20,832 bases of DNA from a virus. The notes beneath the pieces are model-generated. The model was not told where the DNA came from. It did no database searches and saw nothing but the letters and a program-made list of their open reading frames with translations. The stretch lies in the IMG/VR virus record IMGVR_UViG_3300008108_000870, positions 1-20,832 of that record, one strand, 5' to 3'. This document shows, piece after piece, positions 1-5,708 of the stretch (within the stretch, counting starts at the first letter, position 1; the number at the start of each line of letters is the position of its first letter). The position numbers and the translations under genes are program-made.

Positions 1-551
1 AAAGCAATTGCTGAACTATACATCGTTTCAAATTCATCAATTTCAGCAACTCCTGTAGAAATGTCATCACTACCAAGTTCATAAATTTCAGCAGTCATTG
101 TATAGAACTGAATTTTTCCAAACTGATAAAAAGGATCTTCTCGTTCTACAAATTTAATCTCATACAAATCTTGTGTTAATGGAAAATATAACAGGTCTCC
201 TTCATTAGGTCTTCCAGAAACGTTCAAGTTATAAGATTCTGAAGCTTCATCCCATCTACGAGTAGATACTCTAAATTTAACTTCATCAGTAATACGCAAT
301 CCAAACTTACTGATAAACTCGGATGTATCTCCAAATCCTTCTACGTTTTGTAAAAGCATTTCTATTTGAAATTGAGATTCAAATTTAGAATAAATGATAT
401 CATCGAGTGTGTAATCTTTTAGTATAGTTCTTGGCATGTAATAGATATCCGTTCCAAACAGTTTGATCTGTTCGTCAACAAGATCTTGATAGAGGTCTTG
501 TTCACCAGAATATCCGCCGTAATAACTTGGAAAGTGAGGACTAGTAGGCAT
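1..551 (-). CDS. 14: Neck protein gp14 (head completion), 3' end cut by window edge
   Basis: This is the N-terminal 183 residues of a T4 gp14-family neck protein; the gene runs off the window at position 1. With gp13, gp14 forms the neck that closes the filled head and lets the tail dock. The translation contains FGTDIYYMPR near residues 33-42 and GDLLYFPL followed by YEIKFVEREDPFYQFGK near residues 118-144. These match T4 gp14 segments (YYVPRE, GDLIYFPM, DPFYQLGQ) closely in order and spacing. The ATG at 549-551 begins one nucleotide after the gp13 stop at 553-555, so the two are probably translationally coupled. The 13-then-14 order matches T4. The family assignment is secure; only the length of the protein cannot be seen. 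Confidence 0.93.
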   Translation of the reverse strand, partial: MPTSPHFPSYYGGYSGEQDLYQDLVDEQIKLFGTDIYYMPRTILKDYTLDDIIYSKFESQFQIEMLLQNVEGFGDTSEFISKFGLRITDEVKFRVSTRRWDEASESYNLNVSGRPNEGDLLYFPLTQDLYEIKFVEREDPFYQFGKIQFYTMTAEIYELGSDDISTGVAEIDEFETMYSSAIA

Positions 552-552
552 C

Positions 553-1377
553 TTATCCGATCATATCCATAGGTGGTAATGAGTATTTGTCCAACATATC
601 CGCTTCTAATTGTTGAACTTCGTTATTTCCATCTTCCCAAATCTGACGACCATTTAAAGTGACGCCACCAGGAAGTTGAACATTATTATACTTTATCAGA
701 TTAGCTCCCCATTGTCTTTTCATCAAAGCGGTGGTATATCTTTTAAGGAAACTATCATTATAAACCTGAGAATAATCTGCTGGATCAACAGCTCTCCAGC
801 AGTCTATTAATAAGTAATTGCCTGGGACAATTCTGGATGGATCTATATCAATATATAAGCGATCTTGTCTTTTGGTAAATCTGAACTCAACCAATGCTCC
901 ACTGTTTACAATTAAGTCTAGCGTTTCGAAGTATTGTCTGATCATATAGTAATTTGTCATATCAAAATTACCAAAAGCAAAACCAGATGAAAAAGAAAAA
1001 ATATCCATCAAGAAGTATTGATTACTTAAACCAAACAAATCGTTTCTAATCCAGTTAGAAGAAACACCAAATACTTTTTGGATACCAAATACATGATCTG
1101 GTACTTGAATATAATTATTTCTATTTTCCCACTCATCTCCATTAGGAGCAACAGTTGTCACATCAGAACTAGTAAACCTTGTTTCATCATCTGTAGTAAT
1201 CTGATGCTTTAAATACATTCTTTCCAAACCATCAAAATGATGCTCATTGTAAAATTGAATTGCATCGTCAAGAATATCGCTTACTTGAGCATCATCAATA
1301 TTAATCTGTAAAACAGGAGCTCCTAATTGACGTTTACAGTAATCAATTAGTTCCTGTCTTGAAGATGGCTTTGCCAT
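553..1377 (-). CDS. 13: Neck protein gp13 (head completion)
   Basis: A 274-residue protein of the T4 gp13 neck family, which with gp14 completes DNA-filled heads before tail attachment. The N-terminal segment has a QLGAPV motif near residue 18, then about 25 residues further on AIQFYNEHHFDG. T4 gp13 has RRLGAPI and a LYGEYHFDG segment in the same arrangement. Near the C terminus, LPGGVTLNGRQIWE corresponds to T4 LPGGVTIDGQRLIEE. It is slightly shorter than T4 gp13, as cyanophage forms tend to be. The ATG at 1375-1377 follows a strong terminator hairpin by about 15 nucleotides. No Shine-Dalgarno sequence and no late promoter lies between them, so how the gene is transcribed is unclear from the sequence. 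Confidence 0.95.
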   Translation of the reverse strand: MAKPSSRQELIDYCKRQLGAPVLQINIDDAQVSDILDDAIQFYNEHHFDGLERMYLKHQITTDDETRFTSSDVTTVAPNGDEWENRNNYIQVPDHVFGIQKVFGVSSNWIRNDLFGLSNQYFLMDIFSFSSGFAFGNFDMTNYYMIRQYFETLDLIVNSGALVEFRFTKRQDRLYIDIDPSRIVPGNYLLIDCWRAVDPADYSQVYNDSFLKRYTTALMKRQWGANLIKYNNVQLPGGVTLNGRQIWEDGNNEVQQLEADMLDKYSLPPMDMIG

Positions 1378-1392
1378 TTATCTAGATACAAA

Positions 1393-1425
1393 AAATCCCT
1401 ACTTCTATTTAGGAAGTAGGGATTT
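1393..1425 (-). terminator. Intrinsic terminator after the 63-residue gene
   Basis: A perfect 13-base-pair inverted repeat (1393-1405 with 1413-1425) encloses a 7-nucleotide loop. Read on the minus strand, the stem ends in GGGATTTTTT, a run of six T, as expected of a rho-independent terminator for leftward transcription. The stem starts two nucleotides after the TGA stop of the 63-residue gene (1428-1430). On the plus strand the hairpin is followed by only three T, so termination in that direction should be weaker. The neck genes start about 15 nucleotides beyond the T run. Confidence 0.87.
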
Positions 1426-1427
1426 GA

Positions 1428-1619
1428 TCATTCTGCTGGAGTTTCTTCAGCAGATTCAGTTTCTTCTGGTGGATTTAAAAGTGCTAGAGTTTCTAAACCG
1501 CCAACTAGTTTAAGCTTGTACTCTTTCGCTTTAGCAAGATTTTCTTCTAGATCGGCAATTTGTTTATCGGTTGTAGCAAGTTGCTCTTCAAAATTTTTCT
1601 TGAGAGTTTCAGTATCCAT
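1428..1619 (-). CDS. Small acidic coiled-coil protein, function unknown
   Basis: A 63-residue protein not recognised as a named family. Residues about 4-45 have a regular spacing of leucine, isoleucine and alanine among lysine and glutamate (for example QIADLEENLAKAKEYKLKL), predicting one long amphipathic helix able to form a coiled coil. The tail (from about residue 49) is acidic and rich in proline and glutamate. There is no signal peptide or membrane segment. The gene has its own late promoter octamer (1650-1657) and its own terminator (1393-1425), so it can be a short late transcript independent of the oxygenases. No good Shine-Dalgarno sequence precedes the ATG. A small coiled-coil assembly factor for fibres or neck is possible, by analogy with T4 gp57A, but nothing in the sequence demonstrates this. 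Confidence 0.75.
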   Translation of the reverse strand: MDTETLKKNFEEQLATTDKQIADLEENLAKAKEYKLKLVGGLETLALLNPPEETESAEETPAE

Positions 1620-1649
1620 TTTATTGATATAAAATTATAACGACTTAAT

Positions 1650-1657
1650 TATTTATA
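1650..1657 (-). promoter_or_regulatory. T4-type late promoter, TATAAATA
   Basis: The minus strand reads TATAAATA, an exact match to the T4 late promoter octamer recognised by the gp55-type late sigma factor with the gp33/gp45 coactivators. It overlaps the TAA stop of the last oxygenase gene (1653-1655) and lies about 30 nucleotides upstream of the ATG of the 63-residue coiled-coil gene (1617-1619). The position, immediately upstream of a gene and pointing at it, supports function. No -35 element is expected for this class. Confidence 0.8.
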
Positions 1658-2327
1658 ATGTGTGAGTGAAGTATACCATTGTATGGCGAATATCATTTAT
1701 CCATCTTGAAGTAATAGATGAGGCATGATGAACAGATCCGTCGTAAATAATTAATCTGTTATATTTTGCTGGTAAAAATCCTATCTTAGAAACATCGGAT
1801 TTTTCCACCCAAGCTTGTGGACTTTTATGAAATCCAGAACCATTAAACATTACCGTACCATCTTCTTCGCCATATTCTTTGTTTAAATATGTGATGGAAG
1901 CAATTGTTTTACTTCCATCTTCGTGTGGTCCATAATAACATTGACCATATTTTGAATATGACTCTTCTGACATTGTGAATATATTATTTGATAAAGGAAA
2001 TAATTTTTGATGGGGGTCTATATCAATTGTTAAATTGAAACATTTAATGATGATATCTTCTATCACATCCATGAATAATTGTTTTTCATAAAAAATGAAG
2101 TGGGATCTACCATCATAATATTCTGTACCATTAGCGTCTACATTATAAACTCCTTGTAATTTTACTGTGGGAATTTTTAAAGCTGCTTCGTGAATTTTAT
2201 CTGGATATGTCCAAAAATCTTCTATGACTAAAAAATCTCCCCATGAAGAGTTATAGACATTAACATTGAAATTATTAATTGAAAATAATTCTGGTGTTAT
2301 TAATATTGGCAAATTTGAATTGATCAT
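1653..2327 (-). CDS. 2OG-Fe(II) oxygenase-like protein (DUF6445-like), fourth of the cluster
   Basis: A 224-residue protein from the ATG at 2325-2327, which forms an ATGA overlap with the stop of the preceding gene; an in-frame ATG at 2349-2351 would add eight residues. The early DFLVIEDFW segment and the metal site YGPHEDGSK (H135, D137) followed by ASITYLNK are typical of 2-oxoglutarate and iron-dependent dioxygenases. The distal histidine is H200 or H201 in YDGSVHHASS, and R214 is placed to bind 2-oxoglutarate. The overall arrangement resembles the DUF6445 branch rather than classical prolyl hydroxylases. The substrate is unknown. It is the last gene of the probable fibre-oxygenase late transcript, and its 3' end contains the late promoter of the next gene. 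Confidence 0.78.
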   Translation of the reverse strand: MINSNLPILITPELFSINNFNVNVYNSSWGDFLVIEDFWTYPDKIHEAALKIPTVKLQGVYNVDANGTEYYDGRSHFIFYEKQLFMDVIEDIIIKCFNLTIDIDPHQKLFPLSNNIFTMSEESYSKYGQCYYGPHEDGSKTIASITYLNKEYGEEDGTVMFNGSGFHKSPQAWVEKSDVSKIGFLPAKYNRLIIYDGSVHHASSITSRWINDIRHTMVYFTHTL

Positions 2328-2914
2328 ACAAATCTTGGACCCATAACCCATCCGACTAAAGATTTTCTACAACCACTTTTTATTTTTTTTACTCGATGTC
2401 TCAATGAGCTGTCAAAAACAGTAATCACTCCTCTTTCTTTTGGGATAGTAATTAATTCATTAGTAGCAGATGATAAAATCTGTACCTCTCCACCCTCATA
2501 TTCACTTGGATCTGATAATTGTAAAGTAAATGATAATTTTCTTATAATACCATTTGGATCTGGTTTACTACTATCATTATGCCAATTGTAATATTCTCCT
2601 TCGGAGTATGACGTGTATTGTATTCCATCCCCATCAAAATACTTTATATCATAATTAAAATTATCTTCATTCGCCAAAGAAATAAAATAATAGCAAAGAG
2701 CACCGATCCAAGTACTTGCTGGTATAAATTTTATTTTACTTTTTCTAATATTCAGATTAATTTCTCCGCCAGCAGATCCATAATCCATAGTGTTTTCAGA
2801 AACATCAAAAGTTTCCTTTATTTCTTTTTCTATGATATCCACCATTTCTTTAGGAAGACCAGTGTTAAACCAATACATATCAAATTTTTCTGTTATAGAA
2901 TTGAATTTAAGCAT
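2324..2914 (-). CDS. Prolyl-4-hydroxylase-like 2OG-Fe(II) oxygenase, third of the cluster
   Basis: A 196-residue dioxygenase with a complete facial triad. H112 and D114 lie in NWHNDSS, the distal H173 in FDSSLRHRV, and R183, ten residues later, can hold the 2-oxoglutarate carboxylate. The segment LSFTLQLSDPSEYEGGEVQI and the ending SLVGWVMGPRF are characteristic of the prolyl 4-hydroxylase-like (PKHD/PiuC-type) enzymes found in T4-like cyanophages. The family uses O2 and 2-oxoglutarate to hydroxylate amino-acid side chains or other substrates in the cytoplasm. The chosen start is the ATG at 2912-2914: a GGAG at 2922-2925 sits seven nucleotides upstream of it. An in-frame GTG one codon earlier is less well placed. 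The gene overlaps the preceding one by 8 bases and the next by 4. Confidence 0.87.
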   Translation of the reverse strand: MLKFNSITEKFDMYWFNTGLPKEMVDIIEKEIKETFDVSENTMDYGSAGGEINLNIRKSKIKFIPASTWIGALCYYFISLANEDNFNYDIKYFDGDGIQYTSYSEGEYYNWHNDSSKPDPNGIIRKLSFTLQLSDPSEYEGGEVQILSSATNELITIPKERGVITVFDSSLRHRVKKIKSGCRKSLVGWVMGPRFV

Positions 2915-3488
2915 CACTGTTCTCCATAAAAGTGTTTAATATTTTTTGGATGTCAACATCACCTTCGTACCCAGAATATTGAAATACCATTGTTATTCTA
3001 CCAATGTCTTCCATTAAAGAAGTTGGTGGTCGAGAACCATGATACATGTAAGTAGGTGATATAACGATTCTTCCTGGTTTAGGAATTACTGAAATTGTAA
3101 AGTCTGGATTTGGATCTCTTGAAAAATATGTTTCTCCTCCCCAATGAAATTCCCATCTATCGTTTAAATAAACAATAAAACTAACTCCATAATCATAATC
3201 AGCATCTTTGTGAGTATCACAAAAATCAATTTGTCTAAACATATTAACTAAAACCCTATCAAAATTTGGAATATTAAAAGAGAAAGATTCTCTAAATTTT
3301 TCCATAATATCTTTTATGATGTCATCATCAATTGATAAATGAGCGGTAAAACTTGAAACTCTTTTTGTTTGATCGTTAGTTAATTCATAACACTTTAAAG
3401 AGTAAGCCCACTTGTTCAAAAAGATAATTTCTTCTTCTGTGAAAAAATCATCAACAATAATAATATCTTCGATAAAATTAATTTTCAT
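2907..3488 (-). CDS. 2OG-Fe(II) oxygenase, second of the cluster
   Basis: A 193-residue protein with a canonical 2-oxoglutarate/iron dioxygenase site: H93 and D95 in DTHKDADY, then SFIVYLND and WGGETYF, the distal H150 in YMYHGSRPP, and R164 in GRITMVF as the probable 2-oxoglutarate ligand. The spacing and the GGET motif are those of the prolyl-4-hydroxylase-like superfamily. The start was set at the ATG at 3486-3488 because an AGGAG (3500-3504) lies 11 nucleotides upstream. An in-frame GTG at 3498-3500 would overlap that Shine-Dalgarno sequence and is unlikely. The gene overlaps the preceding oxygenase by 11 bases and the next by 8, suggesting coupled translation. The substrate is not known. 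Confidence 0.85.
   Translation of the reverse strand: MKINFIEDIIIVDDFFTEEEIIFLNKWAYSLKCYELTNDQTKRVSSFTAHLSIDDDIIKDIMEKFRESFSFNIPNFDRVLVNMFRQIDFCDTHKDADYDYGVSFIVYLNDRWEFHWGGETYFSRDPNPDFTISVIPKPGRIVISPTYMYHGSRPPTSLMEDIGRITMVFQYSGYEGDVDIQKILNTFMENSDA
2922..2925 (-). promoter_or_regulatory. Shine-Dalgarno GGAG deciding the ATG at 2914
   Basis: The minus strand reads GGAG seven nucleotides upstream of the ATG at 2912-2914. This favours that ATG over the in-frame GTG one codon upstream. The site lies inside the 3' end of the preceding oxygenase gene. Confidence 0.65.
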
Positions 3489-4107
3489 TACCGTATACAC
3501 TCCTGAACCAACCTGTCAAAATATACTTGTCTTGAGTGAATACCGTATTTCCTCTATGTAAATGTGTATAAGCAGCTGGCCACAAAACTGTTGTGCCAGC
3601 TGTCGGTCTGATTCTTAATTTCTGATGAAAAAATTCAGTCTCTGCTTCACCTTCTGGCATATCATTTAAGTAGATCATCCATGCTACATGACGACTGTTG
3701 AACATTTGAGATCCATCCATTCTTTCGGTATGCCAAACATGGTATCCCCCACCTGGAGGAGTTTTTTGCATTTTAATTTCTGTCGATACTAATCTAGATG
3801 TATTTAAATCTGGATATTCTTTTGAATAAAGATTGTAAGCTTCTTGAAGGTGCTCGTAACAAACGTCTGATAATTCGGAATCCAGTATATTTACAAATAC
3901 CGCGGTGTCATTTCTGCCTGTTTTCCCAATATTGAATTGCTTATCTCCAGCAGAAATTATACTATCTGGCAAGATTTCTACCGAAGAATTTGTGCCAAAA
4001 TTTGTTTTTTTGTCTTTAATAATATATTCAAACCATTGAATATATTCATCACATATTTCTTTGGGCATCAAATTTTCAAATAATCCAATGTGGTCAATAA
4101 TTTTCAT
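3478..4107 (-). CDS. 2OG-Fe(II) oxygenase with HxE-type site, first of the cluster
   Basis: A 209-residue protein of the prolyl-4-hydroxylase-like fold. The core reads GGGYHVWHTERMDG, then WMIYLNDMPEGEAETEF, then KLRIRPTAGTTVLWPA, then YTHLHRGN and KYILTGW. The expected HxD is H126-T127-E128, so glutamate replaces aspartate as the acidic metal ligand. The distal histidine is H182 or H184, and K194 or R185 may bind 2-oxoglutarate. The surrounding motifs are otherwise intact, so the protein is probably an enzyme, although an HxE triad can alter activity. The ATG is preceded by GGAGA 11-12 nucleotides upstream. It begins 26 nucleotides after the glycine-rich adhesin gene with no terminator between, tying the oxygenases to the fibre genes. 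Confidence 0.83.
   Translation of the reverse strand: MKIIDHIGLFENLMPKEICDEYIQWFEYIIKDKKTNFGTNSSVEILPDSIISAGDKQFNIGKTGRNDTAVFVNILDSELSDVCYEHLQEAYNLYSKEYPDLNTSRLVSTEIKMQKTPPGGGYHVWHTERMDGSQMFNSRHVAWMIYLNDMPEGEAETEFFHQKLRIRPTAGTTVLWPAAYTHLHRGNTVFTQDKYILTGWFRSVYGNEN
3500..3504 (-). promoter_or_regulatory. Shine-Dalgarno AGGAG deciding the ATG at 3488
   Basis: The minus strand reads AGGAG with an 11-nucleotide spacer to the ATG at 3486-3488. The alternative in-frame GTG at 3498-3500 shares a base with this motif and so could not use it. The site lies within the preceding oxygenase gene. Confidence 0.6.
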
Positions 4108-4132
4108 AATTAATTAAATCTCCAAATATTAT

Positions 4133-5707
4133 TTAGGTTAGTCCAGAAACAGATCCAGTATAAGAATAAGTATAAGTTTGATTTGCTCTAATAGCTCTTC
4201 CAGCGGCTCCTCCAGCATTACCTGATCCAGCAGTTCCCCAATCTCCTCCAGAAGATCCAGTATTTCCAGCTCCTCCTGGGTTTCCAGGATTTCCGCTGTT
4301 TCCTTGTGCTCCAGCATTACCAGTAGCTCCTCTGCTGCCAGAATTTCCTGCTGCTCCAGCAGCGCCATTATTTCCTGGATTTCCTGGATTACCACTGTTG
4401 CCATTATTTCCTCTGGCTGAAACAGTTTCACTAGTCTGTGAGCAGTTTGTTCCAGTTCTTCTAATAATTCTTCTTGTCCATGAACCATTAGTTCCTGTGT
4501 TACCAGGACCGCCAGCACCACCAGCTCCACCAGCAGTAGCTCCAGTTCCAGCTGTACCAGCAATACCAACAGATCGAGTCCATGTTGTGGGAGAAGCAGA
4601 TCCAGCGTTTCCTGGACTACCAGCATTTCCTGGATTGCCAGCACTACCATTAGCGCCAGCATTGCCAGTTAAAACACCCGTTTGGTAGTTATAACCTCTG
4701 CCAGCTCCACCAGATCCACCCGCGCCTCCAGCTCCTCCATTTCCAGCAGTTCCTCCTCCACCACCTGTGCCTCCAGCTCCACCAGGACCACCTAATCCAT
4801 TTTGACCTGGATTCCCGCTATTTCCAGCATTACCTCGTGCTCCAGCAGCTCCAGCAGATCCACCATTTCCAGTCGCCGTTCTAGACCCAACATTTTGAAA
4901 TGTTTGTAAACTTCGTCCACAAAAATTAACTCTGTCATATCTATAAGTAGTTCTATCTGGTCTAGTTAAAGATACAGAATTTCCAGCAGTTCCAGCACCT
5001 CCAGGATTTCCATTTGCTCCCGCTCCACCAGGATTAGCTCCAGTTCCAGCAGCACCAGTAGCTCCAGTATTTCCATTTGCTCCAGTATTTCCATTAGTAC
5101 CAGCGGTTCCATTAGAACCAGTATTACCGCCAGTTCCACCTCCACCACCTCCACGAACGGCACCAGTTGAACCAGAAACTGTGTATCCAACAACAGAAAT
5201 CAAAATAGCATCGCCACCAGGATTTCCTGCTCCACCACCAGCAGCTCCACCAGTTCCACCAGCACCTAAAACAGTGCCATTGTTTATCTGAACATTAACA
5301 TTTCCAGCAATAGTACCTGTTCCAGAAGATACAGCAGTATTGCCTGTTGTCGAAGCTCCAACAGTACCACCAATAACAACACGTTTTGGGACAACCTTGG
5401 AATAATTTCCGTTCCACTGAGTTAATCCAGAGATAACAACATCAGTATCAGTTCCAGACTGAGTAATTACAGATTCTTTAATAGTATTTCTATAATTACT
5501 GGCTTTTATATTAGCATTTGTTGTTGGAACATTGGCATTTTCAGTAGCATCATAAATGTATGGTGCTGCTGTAGTATTAGTTGTTTTTCTTTTTAATTCA
5601 CTGTATGAAATTGAACCTGATGTTACTTCTTTATAAGTGTTTCTTAAAGCACTTAAGGAAATAGCACCAGATCCAAAATTAGTTGTGGTACTGGACGTAA
5701 TAGCCAT
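4133..5707 (-). CDS. Glycine-rich collagen-like / polyglycine-II fibre-tip adhesin
   Basis: A 524-residue protein. Residues 1-130 are an ordinary, Ser/Thr-rich N-terminal domain that begins MAITSS, as many cyanophage fibre proteins do. From about 144 to 505 it consists of glycine-rich blocks, many in strict Gly-X-Y register (for example 433-489, about 19 triplets). They are interrupted by segments rich in arginine and aromatic residues at about 244-280, 337-348, 370-383 and 408-432. The end (AAGRAIRANQTYTYSYTG) is of the type that closes glycine-rich phage adhesins. Alternating glycine blocks and variable loops recall the polyglycine-II sandwich of T-even gp38 adhesins such as that of phage S16. 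It lies one nucleotide after a giant S74 fibre gene, the gene 37-38 arrangement. A collagen-like triple helix is the alternative. Twelve prolines in the glycine blocks are all X-Pro-Gly. Confidence 0.82.
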   Translation of the reverse strand: MAITSSTTTNFGSGAISLSALRNTYKEVTSGSISYSELKRKTTNTTAAPYIYDATENANVPTTNANIKASNYRNTIKESVITQSGTDTDVVISGLTQWNGNYSKVVPKRVVIGGTVGASTTGNTAVSSGTGTIAGNVNVQINNGTVLGAGGTGGAAGGGAGNPGGDAILISVVGYTVSGSTGAVRGGGGGGTGGNTGSNGTAGTNGNTGANGNTGATGAAGTGANPGGAGANGNPGGAGTAGNSVSLTRPDRTTYRYDRVNFCGRSLQTFQNVGSRTATGNGGSAGAAGARGNAGNSGNPGQNGLGGPGGAGGTGGGGGTAGNGGAGGAGGSGGAGRGYNYQTGVLTGNAGANGSAGNPGNAGSPGNAGSASPTTWTRSVGIAGTAGTGATAGGAGGAGGPGNTGTNGSWTRRIIRRTGTNCSQTSETVSARGNNGNSGNPGNPGNNGAAGAAGNSGSRGATGNAGAQGNSGNPGNPGGAGNTGSSGGDWGTAGSGNAGGAAGRAIRANQTYTYSYTGSVSGLT

Positions 5708-5708
5708 A

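Noticed and set aside
1375-1382. GATAAATG as a late promoter for gene 13
   Set aside because: It misses the final A of the octamer and contains the gp13 start codon itself, so a transcript from it could not include the start.
2618-2929. Plus-strand open frame of 103 codons opposite the third oxygenase
   Set aside because: It lies entirely across genes with intact catalytic motifs on the minus strand, has no ribosome binding site, and its translation is unlike a folded protein.
4129-4136. CTAAATAA between the adhesin and the first oxygenase as a late promoter
   Set aside because: It does not match NATAAATA in register and looks like chance AT-rich sequence around the adhesin stop codon.
4138-5193. 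Other open frames within the glycine-rich gene, on both strands
   Set aside because: Their translations are monotonous Leu/Glu or Pro/Ala strings produced by reading the Gly-X-Y codons out of frame. The collagen-like frame is the one with a real N-terminal domain and a proper stop next to its neighbours.
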